A stretch of DNA of 64,000 nt from Breznakibacter sp047600785. Its GTDB lineage: Bacteria > Bacteroidota > Bacteroidia > Bacteroidales > Marinilabiliaceae. Position numbers and translations under genes: made by a program. The first letter of the stretch is position 1. Each line of letters begins with the position of its first letter. The DNA is taken from NCBI GenBank assembly GCA_047600785.1, contig JASGKH010000001.1:1426001-1490000 (forward strand), in the 5' to 3' direction. The notes below the pieces were generated by a model that saw nothing but the letters and a program-made list of their open reading frames with translations, did not search any database and was not told where the DNA came from. Positions 17,567-28,200 of this stretch are shown here, piece by piece.

Positions 17567-18304
17567 ATGAGAAAGTTCTTATTGATATGGCCATTGGCGG
17601 CAATCCTTATGTCCGCGACCCAAACGAAAAAGCTGACGGTTTTTATGGTCGGCGATTCGACCATGGCCAACAAATCGGCGGCCGCTTTTCCCGAAACAGG
17701 TTGGGGGCAGGCCTTGGCCGCATTTATCGATACGACGCGTTTAAGCATCGACAACCATGCAAAAAATGGACGGAGCACCAAAAGCTTTATCAGCGAAGGA
17801 CTATGGTCGGCGGTGGAGAACAAGATCACGCCGGGCGACTATGTGTTCATCCAGTTTGGCCATAACGATGAAAAAAAGGACAAGCCCAACGTGTACGCAC
17901 GTGCGGAGACGCTATACAAAGCCAACCTGAAACGGATGATCGACGAAACAAGGGCAAAAGGAGGGATCCCCGTGCTGTTTACGTCCATTGTGCGCCGCGA
18001 CTTTGCCCCTAACAGGAAACTAAACGATACACACGGTGCGTACATTGTGGCAGCTAAAGAAGTGGCGGCCGAAGCCAGCGTCGTGCTTATCGACCTTGAG
18101 GCCGAAACCCACTTATTGGTCGAGCGGGTAGGGCCTGAATTGTCGGCCCGGTTCTACATGCACTCAAACCCCGCCGAATATGCCAGCCATCCCAACGGAG
18201 TGGCCGACAATACGCACCTGAGCCGTTATGGAGCCATGGAAGTGGCCGCGCTTGCCGTAGAATGCATAAAAAAACAGATTCCGGAACTGGCCGGTTGCTT
18301 TTAA
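17567..18304 (+). CDS. CE12 rhamnogalacturonan acetylesterase (SGNH hydrolase)
   Basis: Removes acetyl groups from rhamnogalacturonan or other pectins. The 245-residue protein has a short signal peptide (LLIWPLAAILMSATQ) and all SGNH blocks: nucleophile Ser in VGDSTMA, the Gly in GWGQAL, the Asn in FIQFGHNDEKKD, and the Asp/His pair in DNTHLSRYG. It lacks the extra domain of the next gene. The pair is separated by 57 bases and is likely co-transcribed. It is intact and of family length. Confidence 0.92.
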   Translation: MRKFLLIWPLAAILMSATQTKKLTVFMVGDSTMANKSAAAFPETGWGQALAAFIDTTRLSIDNHAKNGRSTKSFISEGLWSAVENKITPGDYVFIQFGHNDEKKDKPNVYARAETLYKANLKRMIDETRAKGGIPVLFTSIVRRDFAPNRKLNDTHGAYIVAAKEVAAEASVVLIDLEAETHLLVERVGPELSARFYMHSNPAEYASHPNGVADNTHLSRYGAMEVAALAVECIKKQIPELAGCF

Positions 18305-18361
18305 TTTAAATGTTGGGCATGGATGTTCCGTCTGGCCGGTTGGACACGAAATATTAGACAG

Positions 18362-19351
18362 ATGAAAAGATTGATATTGATTTTCAGCGCAATGCTGGGT
18401 GCAATTGGTGCAAATGCCGAAATGGCATGGAACGGCAACCAGTTGCTTGCGCCAGATGGATATGGGCATACATGGAGCCTTGACGGCGAAATATTGGACG
18501 GCTGCGATTCCCGCATGTTGGTTGCGATGGCCGACGGGATTTATAGAGTGTGTTACACCAATGCCGATGGGCAAACACAAACACGGACAAAAAAGGTTAA
18601 ACGCGGGAATGGCAGGCAACCGGTCCGGATGTTTCTGATCGGTGATAGCACGGTGGCCGATTACACCCTGGAGAAAGACTACGATGAAAAACGTTATCCT
18701 TTGGCCGGATGGGGCCAGGTGTTCCAATCGTTCATGGTCGCCGATAGTCTTAAAAAGCTTGCCGGCCAGATTAAAGCCGACAGTGTGGTTGTGTATGACA
18801 AAGCCAGGGGAGGACGCAGTACGCGTACCTTTTTTCAGGAAGGACGCTGGCGCGAGGTATATGACCAGCTTCGTCCGGGCGATTGGGTGTTGGTGCAGTT
18901 TGGCCATAACGATGCTGCGGTGGACAAAACCGAACGTTACGTGCCCATTGAAGGTTATAAAGAGTTTTTGCGTTTGTTTGTGTCGCAGACCGTAGAGAAA
19001 GGAGGCTTTCCTGTTTTGGTCACGCCTGTGGCGCGCAATTATCCATGGAAAGAGGGACGTCTGTTGAACGTTCACGGCGACTATCCTGATGCGGTGAAAG
19101 CAGTTGCCGAAGAAATGAATGTCCCCCTGATCGATCTGAACAAGTTATCAATGGATTTTTTCTCAATGCAAGGGCAGGAAGTGGTGGCCGAAAAGTATTT
19201 CATGAATTTCGGACCGGGAATATATGCGGCCTATCCCGAAGGGCAAAAAGACAATACCCATTTTAACGGTACGGGCGCAAACGCAGTGGCACAATTGGTC
19301 TTTGATGCTTTGCAAAAGATCAAACCGGAGCTAGGTAAGGGGCATCGGTAA
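18362..19351 (+). CDS. CE12 acetylesterase with N-terminal Ig-like domain
   Basis: The start at 18362 gives a signal peptide (LILIFSAMLGAIGANA). Residues about 25-85 look like a small Ig/PKD-like domain (TWSLDGEILDG then GIYRVCYTNADGQTQT). The SGNH domain follows with IGDSTVADY, GWGQVFQSF, VQFGHNDAAVD and DNTHFNGTGA, so all catalytic residues are present. It probably deacetylates pectin, like its neighbour; the extra domain may place it on a different substrate or on the cell surface. It ends 154 bases before the convergent CE8 gene. Confidence 0.9.
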   Translation: MKRLILIFSAMLGAIGANAEMAWNGNQLLAPDGYGHTWSLDGEILDGCDSRMLVAMADGIYRVCYTNADGQTQTRTKKVKRGNGRQPVRMFLIGDSTVADYTLEKDYDEKRYPLAGWGQVFQSFMVADSLKKLAGQIKADSVVVYDKARGGRSTRTFFQEGRWREVYDQLRPGDWVLVQFGHNDAAVDKTERYVPIEGYKEFLRLFVSQTVEKGGFPVLVTPVARNYPWKEGRLLNVHGDYPDAVKAVAEEMNVPLIDLNKLSMDFFSMQGQEVVAEKYFMNFGPGIYAAYPEGQKDNTHFNGTGANAVAQLVFDALQKIKPELGKGHR

Positions 19352-19359
19352 ATTACTGT

Positions 19360-19455
19360 TCACGCCAGGACGCGGAGAAAACCACGCAAGGGGCACGCGG
19401 AGAAAAGTCTCTTTGCTCTCTTTGCGTTTCTCCCCTTTGCGTCCCTGCGAGAACC
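19360..19455. repeat. Repeat-type intergenic element with dyads between convergent genes
   Basis: ACGCGGAGAAA occurs twice (19370-19380 and 19395-19405), followed by TTTGCTCTCTTTGCGTTTCTCCCCTTTGCGT-like sequence that is partly its complement. This is the common Bacteroidota intergenic repeat style, placed where a bidirectional terminator is expected. Confidence 0.5.
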
Positions 19456-19505
19456 ATTTTAGCAGATCAGGCGACTGCGTCGATGATTATTTTCGTAGAA
19501 AATTT

Positions 19506-20441
19506 CTATTTCTTTTCGAACAGCTCCCAGCCGTCAAACACTAACTTCTGAGTATAAAGCTTGGCTTCCTTTTGGGTCAGTTCATGGCTCCAGGCCACCC
19601 GTTTCGACCGGTCGGCTCCCGGGCCTGTATTTTTGTATTCGGCATAACGGGCCGTTTTCTCGTTCTCGGGATTTCGCCAGTTTTCCCATCCTTCGGGCAA
19701 AATGTGGCTTCCCAGTTCACAATTCATAAACACCGTGGCGGCATAGGCCCGCCACGGGCGTCCCAAATAGACTTTTGTGACATCGTTGCCGGCAGTAAGC
19801 TTGCAGTTATTGAACACATAGCCGTATTTCTTGGTAGCGGGAGTCGATGCGGCGGTAATGTACGAATCACGTTTGCTGTGTATCTCACAACGTTCGAACC
19901 AACACGTGGCCGGGCCAAAGATAAAATCGGTAGTCCCTTCAATATAGCAGTTTTCGTAGTATTGAAAACTGTAGTCGTTACCGGTAAACAATGTGTCCTG
20001 ATTGCCCAGCAGGCGGCAGTTCCTCACCACGACCTTATGCCCCTCTACGTGCAACGCCACTGCTTGCCCCAATTGCGGCGCATTGTTTTCGACACTAAGG
20101 TTTTCGATCAAAATATTGTTGCCCTCTACTTTTAACGTATATGTTTTAAACGTACCCATTTTGTTGATATTGGCATGGTCGTCCCACGTGATAATGGTGC
20201 CTTCCTTGCTTTCGCCGATAAGCGATATGTCGCATTTGTTGGCCGGGATGACCACCTTTTCGTTATAAGTACCGTTCTTTATGAAGATGGTTTTGGGGAC
20301 CGGCGTGTAATCACGCACCGATAGGATCGCTTCTTGCACGGTGGTGAAATTTCCGCTCCCATCCTTGGCCACTACAATGTCGTAGGCCTTAATGGGCAGG
20401 ATAGCGGTGAACAGGAGCCAGCTTAAGAGTATTGTTTTCAT
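19506..20441 (-). CDS. CE8 pectin methylesterase
   Basis: Hydrolyses methyl esters of homogalacturonan, opening it for GH28. The 311-residue protein has a signal peptide (ILLSWLLFTAILPIKA) and the right-handed beta-helix of the family. Marks are VVAKDGSGNFTTVQEAI at the start, the catalytic Gln in LGNQDTLF, the catalytic Asp in GTTDFIFG, and the substrate-binding LGRPWRAYA. It is probably periplasmic or secreted. It lies downstream of GH28 and GH3 on the same strand, which together form a homogalacturonan set. Confidence 0.95.
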   Translation of the reverse strand: MKTILLSWLLFTAILPIKAYDIVVAKDGSGNFTTVQEAILSVRDYTPVPKTIFIKNGTYNEKVVIPANKCDISLIGESKEGTIITWDDHANINKMGTFKTYTLKVEGNNILIENLSVENNAPQLGQAVALHVEGHKVVVRNCRLLGNQDTLFTGNDYSFQYYENCYIEGTTDFIFGPATCWFERCEIHSKRDSYITAASTPATKKYGYVFNNCKLTAGNDVTKVYLGRPWRAYAATVFMNCELGSHILPEGWENWRNPENEKTARYAEYKNTGPGADRSKRVAWSHELTQKEAKLYTQKLVFDGWELFEKK

Positions 20442-20526
20442 TTTTGTTTACTTTAAATGGTCTTCGAAATTTATGCTTTACGGCGTGGGGATGTTCCGGG
20501 TTTATTATTCACACGGCTCTTCCTGC

Positions 20527-23130
20527 CTATTTGAGCACAATTTTCAGGGGGGTTAATCTTTGCATATCGGAAGTACCGCCGACAAGGAGTATGTATTCCC
20601 CCGGCGTGAACATGACTTTTTGCGAATCGCTGTTCCACCATTCCATGTTTTTGCCTGTCAGTTCAAATTTTACGTCAATTGTGGCCCCTACGGGTATCGT
20701 CACTCTTTCGAATGCGCGTAGGGTTAGGTTTGGTCCATCAACATCGCCTTCTTTTTTCAAGTATACCTGTACCACCTCTTCGCCGTTGTATTTGCCGGTA
20801 TTGGTGACCGGTACCGTCAATGTGGCGGCTTCCCCGTTGGCAATGCTGGTTTTGTCAAGGCTGGGGGCCCCGTATTCAAAAACGGTATAACTTAGGCCGT
20901 GCCCAAAACGGAAAAGCGGTTCGTCGCGGAAGTAGCGGTAAGTTCGGTTCGCCATCTGGTAGTCTTCAAAGTCGGGCAACTGGTCGGTGCTTTTGTAAAA
21001 CGTCACAGGCAAACGACCGGCAGGGTTGAAATCGCCAAACAAGACTTCGGCGACGGCTTTGCCTCCCGATTGGCCCGGATACCAGGCCTGAAGGATGGAT
21101 TCACAGATAAGGGTTTCTGGTTCGATGGCAATAGCCGATCCGGAGCAATTGACCAACACGATCTTTTTGCCTGCCCGGCCCAGGGCCGAGATCAATTCGC
21201 GCTGCACATCCGGCAGCTCGATGGTGGTCCGATCGCCTCTTTTGAAACCTGGTTGGTTCACGCCCATTTCTTCCCCTTCGAGGAACGGTGAAATACCGCT
21301 GACAAATACCACGACATCGGCATCTTTTACTTTTTCGACCGACCTGGCGATATCGATATCTTCTTTATACCCCAAATTGAAGTTTAATTCCGCATCGTTT
21401 CTTGTAAAAGCAAAGTCAATGTCGATATTGTATGTCTGGCCCGCTTGTACCACCATTTTGTATTCCTGCCTGCGACTCCCGTGTTTGTTGACAAAACCGG
21501 CCACTTCATTGCCGTTTATCTTCAGTTGTGTGCTGCCACAACTGTAAAACTGGAATACGACTTCTCCTGACCGGGTGGGATTGAACACGCTTTGGTACGA
21601 TGCGGAAAAGTCCGTGAGGTTCACTCCGGGGGCAAACACGGTTGCTCCCGAAGTACAAAAACGGAATGGGGTTGAAACAAGGGTACTGGCATCCGGATTT
21701 CCGCTCCGGTCCAGATTGTTCCAGTAGCGGGCCGTAAAACCAGGCCCGGCTGCGGATGTGCATTGGTTGAACGCACTTGTGACCAAGGTCTTTTCGACCC
21801 ATTCGCACCCTTGTTCGTATATCAGTTTGTCGGTTGGCCCAAGGGCCGAACGAATGCCCTCAAGAATCGTGATGGTCTGTTGGGGCGTTCCGTTGTAATT
21901 GCCCCATTGCATCAACGAGTCGTTGGCATTTGGGCCCATTACGGCCACTGTCAGCCCCCCACGTTTTAAAGGCAAAAAGCTGTCTTTGTTTTGCAGTAAC
22001 GTCATCGATTTGCGGGCAATGCCAAGAGCGATGGAGTCATGCGCGGACGAACATACCACCGAATAAGGTATTTTTGTCCAGCCCACCTCGTTGTGCGTAT
22101 CCATTTCCCCAAGTTCGAAACGGGCTTTCATCAATCGTTTGACCGACACGTCAATGTCTTTTTCCGAGATGTATCCGTTTTTGACGCTTTCGGTCAGTGA
22201 TTTGTAACTGGACCCACAATCAAGATCCGTCCCGCTTAGTACGGCAGCTGCTGATGCAGTGGCGGCATCGGCATGGGTGGCATGTGCGTTGGGTTTGTAA
22301 AAATCGGCAATGGCGCCACAATCGGCCACCACGATCCCGTCGAAGTTCCATTGGTTGCGCAAAATATGGATCAGCAACTGGTTACTTCCGCAACAGGGTT
22401 CACCCTCAAAGCGGTTGTAGGCGCACATAACCTCTTTCACATTGGCATCTTTTACCAATGCTTCAAAGGCCGGAAGGTAAGTTTCGTACAAATCACGCGG
22501 CTTTATCGCCTTTGCGTCGAACGAATGCCTGTTCCATTCAGGGCCGGAGTGGACGGCAAAATGTTTGGCACAGGCGTGTATCTTGTCGTATTTATTGTTC
22601 GGCGGACCTTGTAGGCCTTTTACGACGGCTACGCCGAGAATGCTGGTGAGGTAAGGATCTTCGCCGTACGACTCCATGCCGCGTCCCCATCGCGGATCGC
22701 GGAAGATATTGATGGTTGGTGTCCACATGGTCAGGCCCTGGTAGCGTTCATAGGTTCCTTGCGACGAAAAAAAAGTGTGTTTGGCACGGGCCTCGTCCGA
22801 TACCGCATTGAAAACATGAAGCACGGCATCTCTATCGAATGTGGCTGCCATGCCAATGGGCTGTGGAAATACGGTGGCGTTTCCGGCACGGGCAACTCCG
22901 TGCAACGCCTCGTTCCACCAGTTGTAGGTCTTGATGCCCAGACGTTCTACCGGTTTCGATGCATCTTGCATGAGCATTACTTTCTCTTCCAGCGTTAAAC
23001 GGCTTACCAGATCTTCGGCCCGTTTACCTGCCGGCAATGAACTGTTTTTATAAATCTCTTTGGAACAGGCAAAAAACAACGCAGCCAGTAACAGAGGGTA
23101 GATTAATTGTTTCCTTTTATATTTTGGCAT
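20527..23130 (-). CDS. GH3 beta-glycosidase lipoprotein with PA14 insert (beta-xylosidase-like)
   Basis: The start at 23130 (MPKYKRKQLIYPLLLAALFF) gives a lipoprotein signal with Cys22; the longer frame would add 11 residues upstream. The catalytic nucleophile is Asp270 in IVVADCGAI. A PA14 domain sits at about residues 430-580 (FTARYWNNLDRSG, FQFYSCGSTQLKING), and a fibronectin III-like domain ends the protein (GEEVVQVYLKKEG). At 867 residues it matches the GH3 beta-xylosidase/glucosidase group. Its position between CE8 and GH28 suggests it frees xylose from xylogalacturonan or other pectin side chains; that is inference. Confidence 0.92.
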   Translation of the reverse strand: MPKYKRKQLIYPLLLAALFFACSKEIYKNSSLPAGKRAEDLVSRLTLEEKVMLMQDASKPVERLGIKTYNWWNEALHGVARAGNATVFPQPIGMAATFDRDAVLHVFNAVSDEARAKHTFFSSQGTYERYQGLTMWTPTINIFRDPRWGRGMESYGEDPYLTSILGVAVVKGLQGPPNNKYDKIHACAKHFAVHSGPEWNRHSFDAKAIKPRDLYETYLPAFEALVKDANVKEVMCAYNRFEGEPCCGSNQLLIHILRNQWNFDGIVVADCGAIADFYKPNAHATHADAATASAAAVLSGTDLDCGSSYKSLTESVKNGYISEKDIDVSVKRLMKARFELGEMDTHNEVGWTKIPYSVVCSSAHDSIALGIARKSMTLLQNKDSFLPLKRGGLTVAVMGPNANDSLMQWGNYNGTPQQTITILEGIRSALGPTDKLIYEQGCEWVEKTLVTSAFNQCTSAAGPGFTARYWNNLDRSGNPDASTLVSTPFRFCTSGATVFAPGVNLTDFSASYQSVFNPTRSGEVVFQFYSCGSTQLKINGNEVAGFVNKHGSRRQEYKMVVQAGQTYNIDIDFAFTRNDAELNFNLGYKEDIDIARSVEKVKDADVVVFVSGISPFLEGEEMGVNQPGFKRGDRTTIELPDVQRELISALGRAGKKIVLVNCSGSAIAIEPETLICESILQAWYPGQSGGKAVAEVLFGDFNPAGRLPVTFYKSTDQLPDFEDYQMANRTYRYFRDEPLFRFGHGLSYTVFEYGAPSLDKTSIANGEAATLTVPVTNTGKYNGEEVVQVYLKKEGDVDGPNLTLRAFERVTIPVGATIDVKFELTGKNMEWWNSDSQKVMFTPGEYILLVGGTSDMQRLTPLKIVLK

Positions 23131-23166
23131 GGTGATAATTCTGTGGATTGATCGTTGTTTCAAAAG

Positions 23167-24759
23167 TTATTTTATGGAGACGGCCCCGGCTGGCACATCG
23201 TCATTCTCAACCAAGTTCTTTTTCACATTGACGAAATTGTTGTTTTGGAAATAGACCGCGCTGGTTTTATCGCCGGATACCCGGGCAAATATGTCGGCAG
23301 GATAGATCTGGAAGCAATTATATATGTATGTATTGCCAACGTTATCCAATACAATGACGGGAACATTTTCGAGCGGATTGTTGCTTTTGATGTTCTCAAA
23401 AACCAAATCCTGTGCATTTTTTACCACAAACGACGGTCCTTTCCGGGTGCTGATCTCTACATCGTGGAATTCGATGTTTTTGGCTGTTTGGACATCGAAG
23501 CCCGTTTCGGCCTGGATGTTGATATGGTTGAACGTCAGGTTCTGGATGGGCATTTCGGGGATTCCAAGTATCATTCCTGCCTGTTTTACATCCGAAGCGG
23601 TGACATTGCTGATATGGATGTTCCTGAAGCACGGCGTTTTTTCGGTCACAGGGCCCTCTGGCAAACTTTTGTCATAAAACAGGTCGAAGGTGAATGCCTG
23701 ACGCTGGATGTCTTTCATGACGATATTATCCACCCTGATTTCTTCCACTACGCCACCGCGTTCGCGCGATGCTTTTAACCGGATGCCGCGATCGGTGCCA
23801 TCGAACACACAATTCGATATGGTAATTTTTCTTACACTGCCGCTCATTTCACTGCCAATGACCACCCCACCGTGCCCACTGAGCATGGTGCAGTTGGTTA
23901 TGGTGATGTTTTCGCACGGGGTGGCCCATTTCCGCCCGTCGGCATCGCGTCCGCTTTTGATGGTAATGCAGTCGTCGCCCACGCTGATGTGACAGTTGGA
24001 AATGTGCACGTTCCGGCACGATTCAGGGTTAATGCCGTCGGTGTTGGGCGAATCGGGGTTGATGACCGTGATGCCATCGATGGTAATATTGTCGCAAAAC
24101 TCGGGATTGATGGTCCAAAACGGAGAATTGGTGAACTTTACCCCGGATATCCGGATGTTCGACGATTTAAAGGCCTGAAAGAACGGAGGACGAAAGAAAC
24201 GACGTTTGATCGTGTTTTTATAATAATCGGATACATCGATGTTCGGATTTGCGTCCACCCACATCTTCTGGTATTCGTTGAGGCTGGAAAGGTCGCCGTT
24301 TTTTCTTATCGTCGCAATGTTGCCCAACGTGGTGTCCCACCACTTTTTGCCTTGTCCGTCAAGCACGCCACGTCCTTCAATGGTGATATTCTCAACTTCA
24401 TAAGCATAAATCAACGGACAGAAACTGTTCATGACCACACCTTCCCAGCGCATCTGGACAAATGGCAGGTAATGGTCGGGGTTATCGGAGAATTTAATGG
24501 TCGCACCGGCATCGATGTGAAGGGTGATGTTGCTTTTTAACTTAATCGCGCCGGTGAGGTATTCGCCCGCCGGAAAGTAAACCACGCCGCCTCCTTGGGC
24601 CGAAGCCTTATCGATGCATTTTTGGATAACGGTCGTTGAAAGGGTTTTCCCCGCATTGCTCGCTCCTTCTTTGTTCACGTTGATCCACTCGTTTTTCTGT
24701 GAATGTGTGTGTAAGCTGATCCCTGCGATCAGCCATAGAACTGTGAATGCTTTTTTCAT
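23167..24759 (-). CDS. GH28 polygalacturonase-family pectinase
   Basis: Cuts alpha-linked galacturonic acid chains by inversion. The signal peptide (AFTVLWLIAGISLHTHSQ) is followed by a right-handed beta-helix. The GH28 catalytic residues are seen as NTD (239-241), DD (262-263, in VGDDC), GHGG (296-299) and RLK (about 327). An N-terminal GGGVVYFPAGEYLTGAI cap is typical of the exo or rhamnogalacturonase-like bacterial members. The gene is divergent from the SusC operon over a 453-base gap and leads the minus-strand group GH28-GH3-CE8. Confidence 0.93.
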   Translation of the reverse strand: MKKAFTVLWLIAGISLHTHSQKNEWINVNKEGASNAGKTLSTTVIQKCIDKASAQGGGVVYFPAGEYLTGAIKLKSNITLHIDAGATIKFSDNPDHYLPFVQMRWEGVVMNSFCPLIYAYEVENITIEGRGVLDGQGKKWWDTTLGNIATIRKNGDLSSLNEYQKMWVDANPNIDVSDYYKNTIKRRFFRPPFFQAFKSSNIRISGVKFTNSPFWTINPEFCDNITIDGITVINPDSPNTDGINPESCRNVHISNCHISVGDDCITIKSGRDADGRKWATPCENITITNCTMLSGHGGVVIGSEMSGSVRKITISNCVFDGTDRGIRLKASRERGGVVEEIRVDNIVMKDIQRQAFTFDLFYDKSLPEGPVTEKTPCFRNIHISNVTASDVKQAGMILGIPEMPIQNLTFNHINIQAETGFDVQTAKNIEFHDVEISTRKGPSFVVKNAQDLVFENIKSNNPLENVPVIVLDNVGNTYIYNCFQIYPADIFARVSGDKTSAVYFQNNNFVNVKKNLVENDDVPAGAVSIK

Positions 24760-25212
24760 TCTTAAGAGGTGTATTATTTGATTTGACTTGTTTTATACTG
24801 CCCTTTGTTTTCTCCCGCACAAAAGATGGTTGGTACAATTATTCGCATTTTACAATATTACAAATGCTACTGTTAAAGCATGTGAATAAATTGGGTAAAA
24901 AGGGGGGGCATTCCGTAATTTTTTTTAATAAACCCAATGGCTGTTCATAAACTCATCGGAAAAATACGGAGGTAGATATTGTTTTTTAATTCGTTTGTAA
25001 TGAGTGTTTTATTTGGTAGGTGGATAAATTGACCGATTTTTCAACATCAATTTTTGCGCTTCATAGATCAGAAATTACACAATGCCGCTTTAACAAATTT
25101 TTAGTTTTACGTCGTTGAAAAACTTACGCGAAGTATGGATTTATGAGGGTGTTGGATCATTTCAGATCGAGTTAAATGAAGATTATGAATCTCAAACAAT
25201 AATTATGCAATT
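24760..25212. other. Divergent control region between GH28 and SusC operons
   Basis: An AT-rich 453-base region with no supported gene. It must carry both promoters. TAGTTTTA at 25102-25109 is one base off TAnnTTTG and could serve SusC, leaving a leader of about 95 bases. A G7 run lies at 24902-24908. The xylan half-site pair described at 34666, 47333 and 51453 was not found here. Confidence 0.45.
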
Positions 25213-28200
25213 ATGATCAAAGTTCTAAAAGCAAGCAACAGAACATCGTCAAATACATTGCAAAAAGGATTATTCCTTTTGTTGTGTCTGATGTGTATGA
25301 GTGTTTTGCCTCTATGGGCGCAAAACATTCAGGTAACAGGTGCAGTTACCGAAGGTGATACCGGTGAACCTATCCCTGGTGTAAACGTTACTATCGAGGG
25401 AACCACGCAAGGTGTTATTACTGATTTTGACGGGAAATACACAATTAACACGCCTCCTAATGGCACATTGTTATTTTCGTTTATCGGCTTTTTACCTCAA
25501 AAAGTGGCCGTTAATAGTCAAAAAAGCATCAATGTGAAATTGCAACCCGATAATAGGCAGCTCGACGAGGTAGTGGCCATTGGTTATGGTACTACCAAGA
25601 AAAAGGATTTAACGGGTGCTGTTTCATCTATTTCAGCCAAGGACATTGCCAATATACCTGTAACAAGTGCGGCTCAAGCATTGACTGGGCGGATGGCCGG
25701 CGTACAGATTACTACGGCTGATGGTTCTCCCGATGCCGAAATTATTGTTCGTGTGCGTGGTGGAAACTCAATTACAGGTGACAATTCTCCATTATACATT
25801 GTCGATGGATTTCCTGTGAATAGTATTAGTGATATTGCCCCCAATGACATCCAAACCATCGATGTGCTGAAAGATGCTTCTTCAACAGCTATTTATGGTT
25901 CCAAAGGTGCTAATGGCGTGGTAATCATTACCACCAAGCAGGCGCAAGGAGGTAAAACCGAGATTAACTATAATGGTTTCTTGCAATCCAAACGATTGGC
26001 CAAACGTTTGGAAGTACTTGACCCGTATGAGTTTGTGATGTTAAACTACGAATTGGCTGCTCTAAACAGTACATCGGCGTTAAGTAGTTTTACTAATAGA
26101 TATGGTGTTTATGAAGATCTTGAATTGTATAAGTATGAAAAGGCGTATGATGGACAGGAGGATATGTTTGGTTCTGATGTGATATCCACGCAACATAACC
26201 TTTCGATCAATGGAGGTTCGGAAAAGACCAGATTTGCGTTCAGCAACACTTATAATAAAGATGGAGGTTTGATGCCGAACAACGATTATACACGTTTTAT
26301 CAGTAATTTCAAGTTGAGTCACGAGATTTCAAAGAGTTTGAAATTCAATTTAAATGCGCGTGTGTCGGATGTTGTGATCAATGGTAGTGGTACAGCTGGA
26401 GGTACCTATAAGATACGTACCAGTCAGGCATTGACGGCCAGTCCAGTTAAAGGGTTCGACGAATACAAGGTTATTGACGTGGCAAATATGGATGAGGAAG
26501 AATATGAGCAATATTTAAGGGACCAAATGTCATTGACGGAACAGGCCCAGCGCTATTGGAAAAAGCAATATCGGAAGGCCTACAACTTTACAGGTAGCAT
26601 TGACTGGGAAATAGTGAAAGGCCTTGTTTACCGTATCGAAGGTGGTTATGAATATGGATTTAATGAGGTGCAAAATTATTGGGGATCTACTACCACCCAA
26701 GCATCGGACAATGGAGGTCTGCCGTTGGTGGATTGGACAAAATCTAATCTGGACAAATACAGAGAGGCAATGACACTTTCTTATAGAAGAACGTTCAGTG
26801 ACTTGCATAGGGTAGATGTCATGTTGGGGCAGGAAGTTCAGTCTGCCGGTTCAAATAATAACTATATAAAAGCCGTTAAATTTGCTAAGGACTTGACGCC
26901 AGAAAAAATCTTTGCCAATTTGGGATTAAGCGGCGGTACACCAACCATTTCAAGCTATGTGGCTCCTGATGCTCGTTTGTTATCATTTTTTGGCAGAGCT
27001 GGCTATACCTTTAAAGAACGTTATATGGCTACGGCTACAATGCGTGCTGATGGTTCTTCCAAATTTGCCGAGGGCAACCAATGGGGGTATTTTCCTTCAG
27101 TTGCTTTGGCATGGCGTCTTTCTGACGAACCTTTCATGCAAAGCGTATCGCATATTATTTCCAATATGAAGCTTCGTGTGAGTTATGGAGTGGCTGGTAG
27201 TGACAATATTTCATCGTTGCAGTACAAATTGCAATATGCCATCCAAAATTCGAAAACTTATGCACTGGGGGATTCTCCTACGAACTATTATGCTACATCC
27301 AATACCCAATTGGCTAATCCTAACCTGCAGTGGGAGACCTCAATTACCCGTAACTTGGGTCTTGACTTTGGATTCTTTAGAGAGCGTTTATCCGGTACCC
27401 TTGAAACATTTTGGAATTCGGCCAACGACTTGTTGATCGAGCGTACCATTGTAGCTCCGGGATATACCAAAGTTTTTGAGAACGTGGGTGCTACCTCCAA
27501 TAAGGGCATCGAGTTGTCTCTTAATGGTTATATCATTGAAAAACCAAAATTCTCGCTTTCTGCCAACTTTAATATTGGTATGGTACGATCTAATGTCGAT
27601 CGTTTGGCCAATGGTATTGACCAGCAAGAGTATGCTTCAGGATGGGCAGGTACTGACAATAAAGGACAGTACGATTATATCGTAAAAGTTGGTGAGCCTG
27701 TCGGATTGATCCGTGGCTGGGTAACCGATGGTTACTATACCACCGACGATTTTGTCGAATACAACGCAGCCACAAAGAAATATATATTGAAAGATGGAGT
27801 ACCTACCACGGGACTTTTGGGTGGAAGTATTGGTATTCGTCCCGGGACTATTAAGTTGAAAGACCTTGACAAAAATGGTGTGATCGACGAAAAAGACCGT
27901 ACCGTTATTGGAAATACCAACCCTGATTTCTTTGGCGGCTTTGGTTTTGATGGCAAATACAAAGGGTTTGATTTTCAGGTTATGTTCAGCTATGTGGTTG
28001 GACAGGATGTATACAATGCCGATAAAATTGCGTCTACGCAGCAATATCGTACAAGCTATCCTAACATGAGGGCCATGATGAACGGTGATAACCGCTATAC
28101 CTACCTGAATAGGGAAACAGGTCAGATTGTTACCGATTTGGAAACTTTGGCTGCTATGAACGAAGGCGCTAACGCCAAAGAACTTTGGTCTCCGTTTTCG

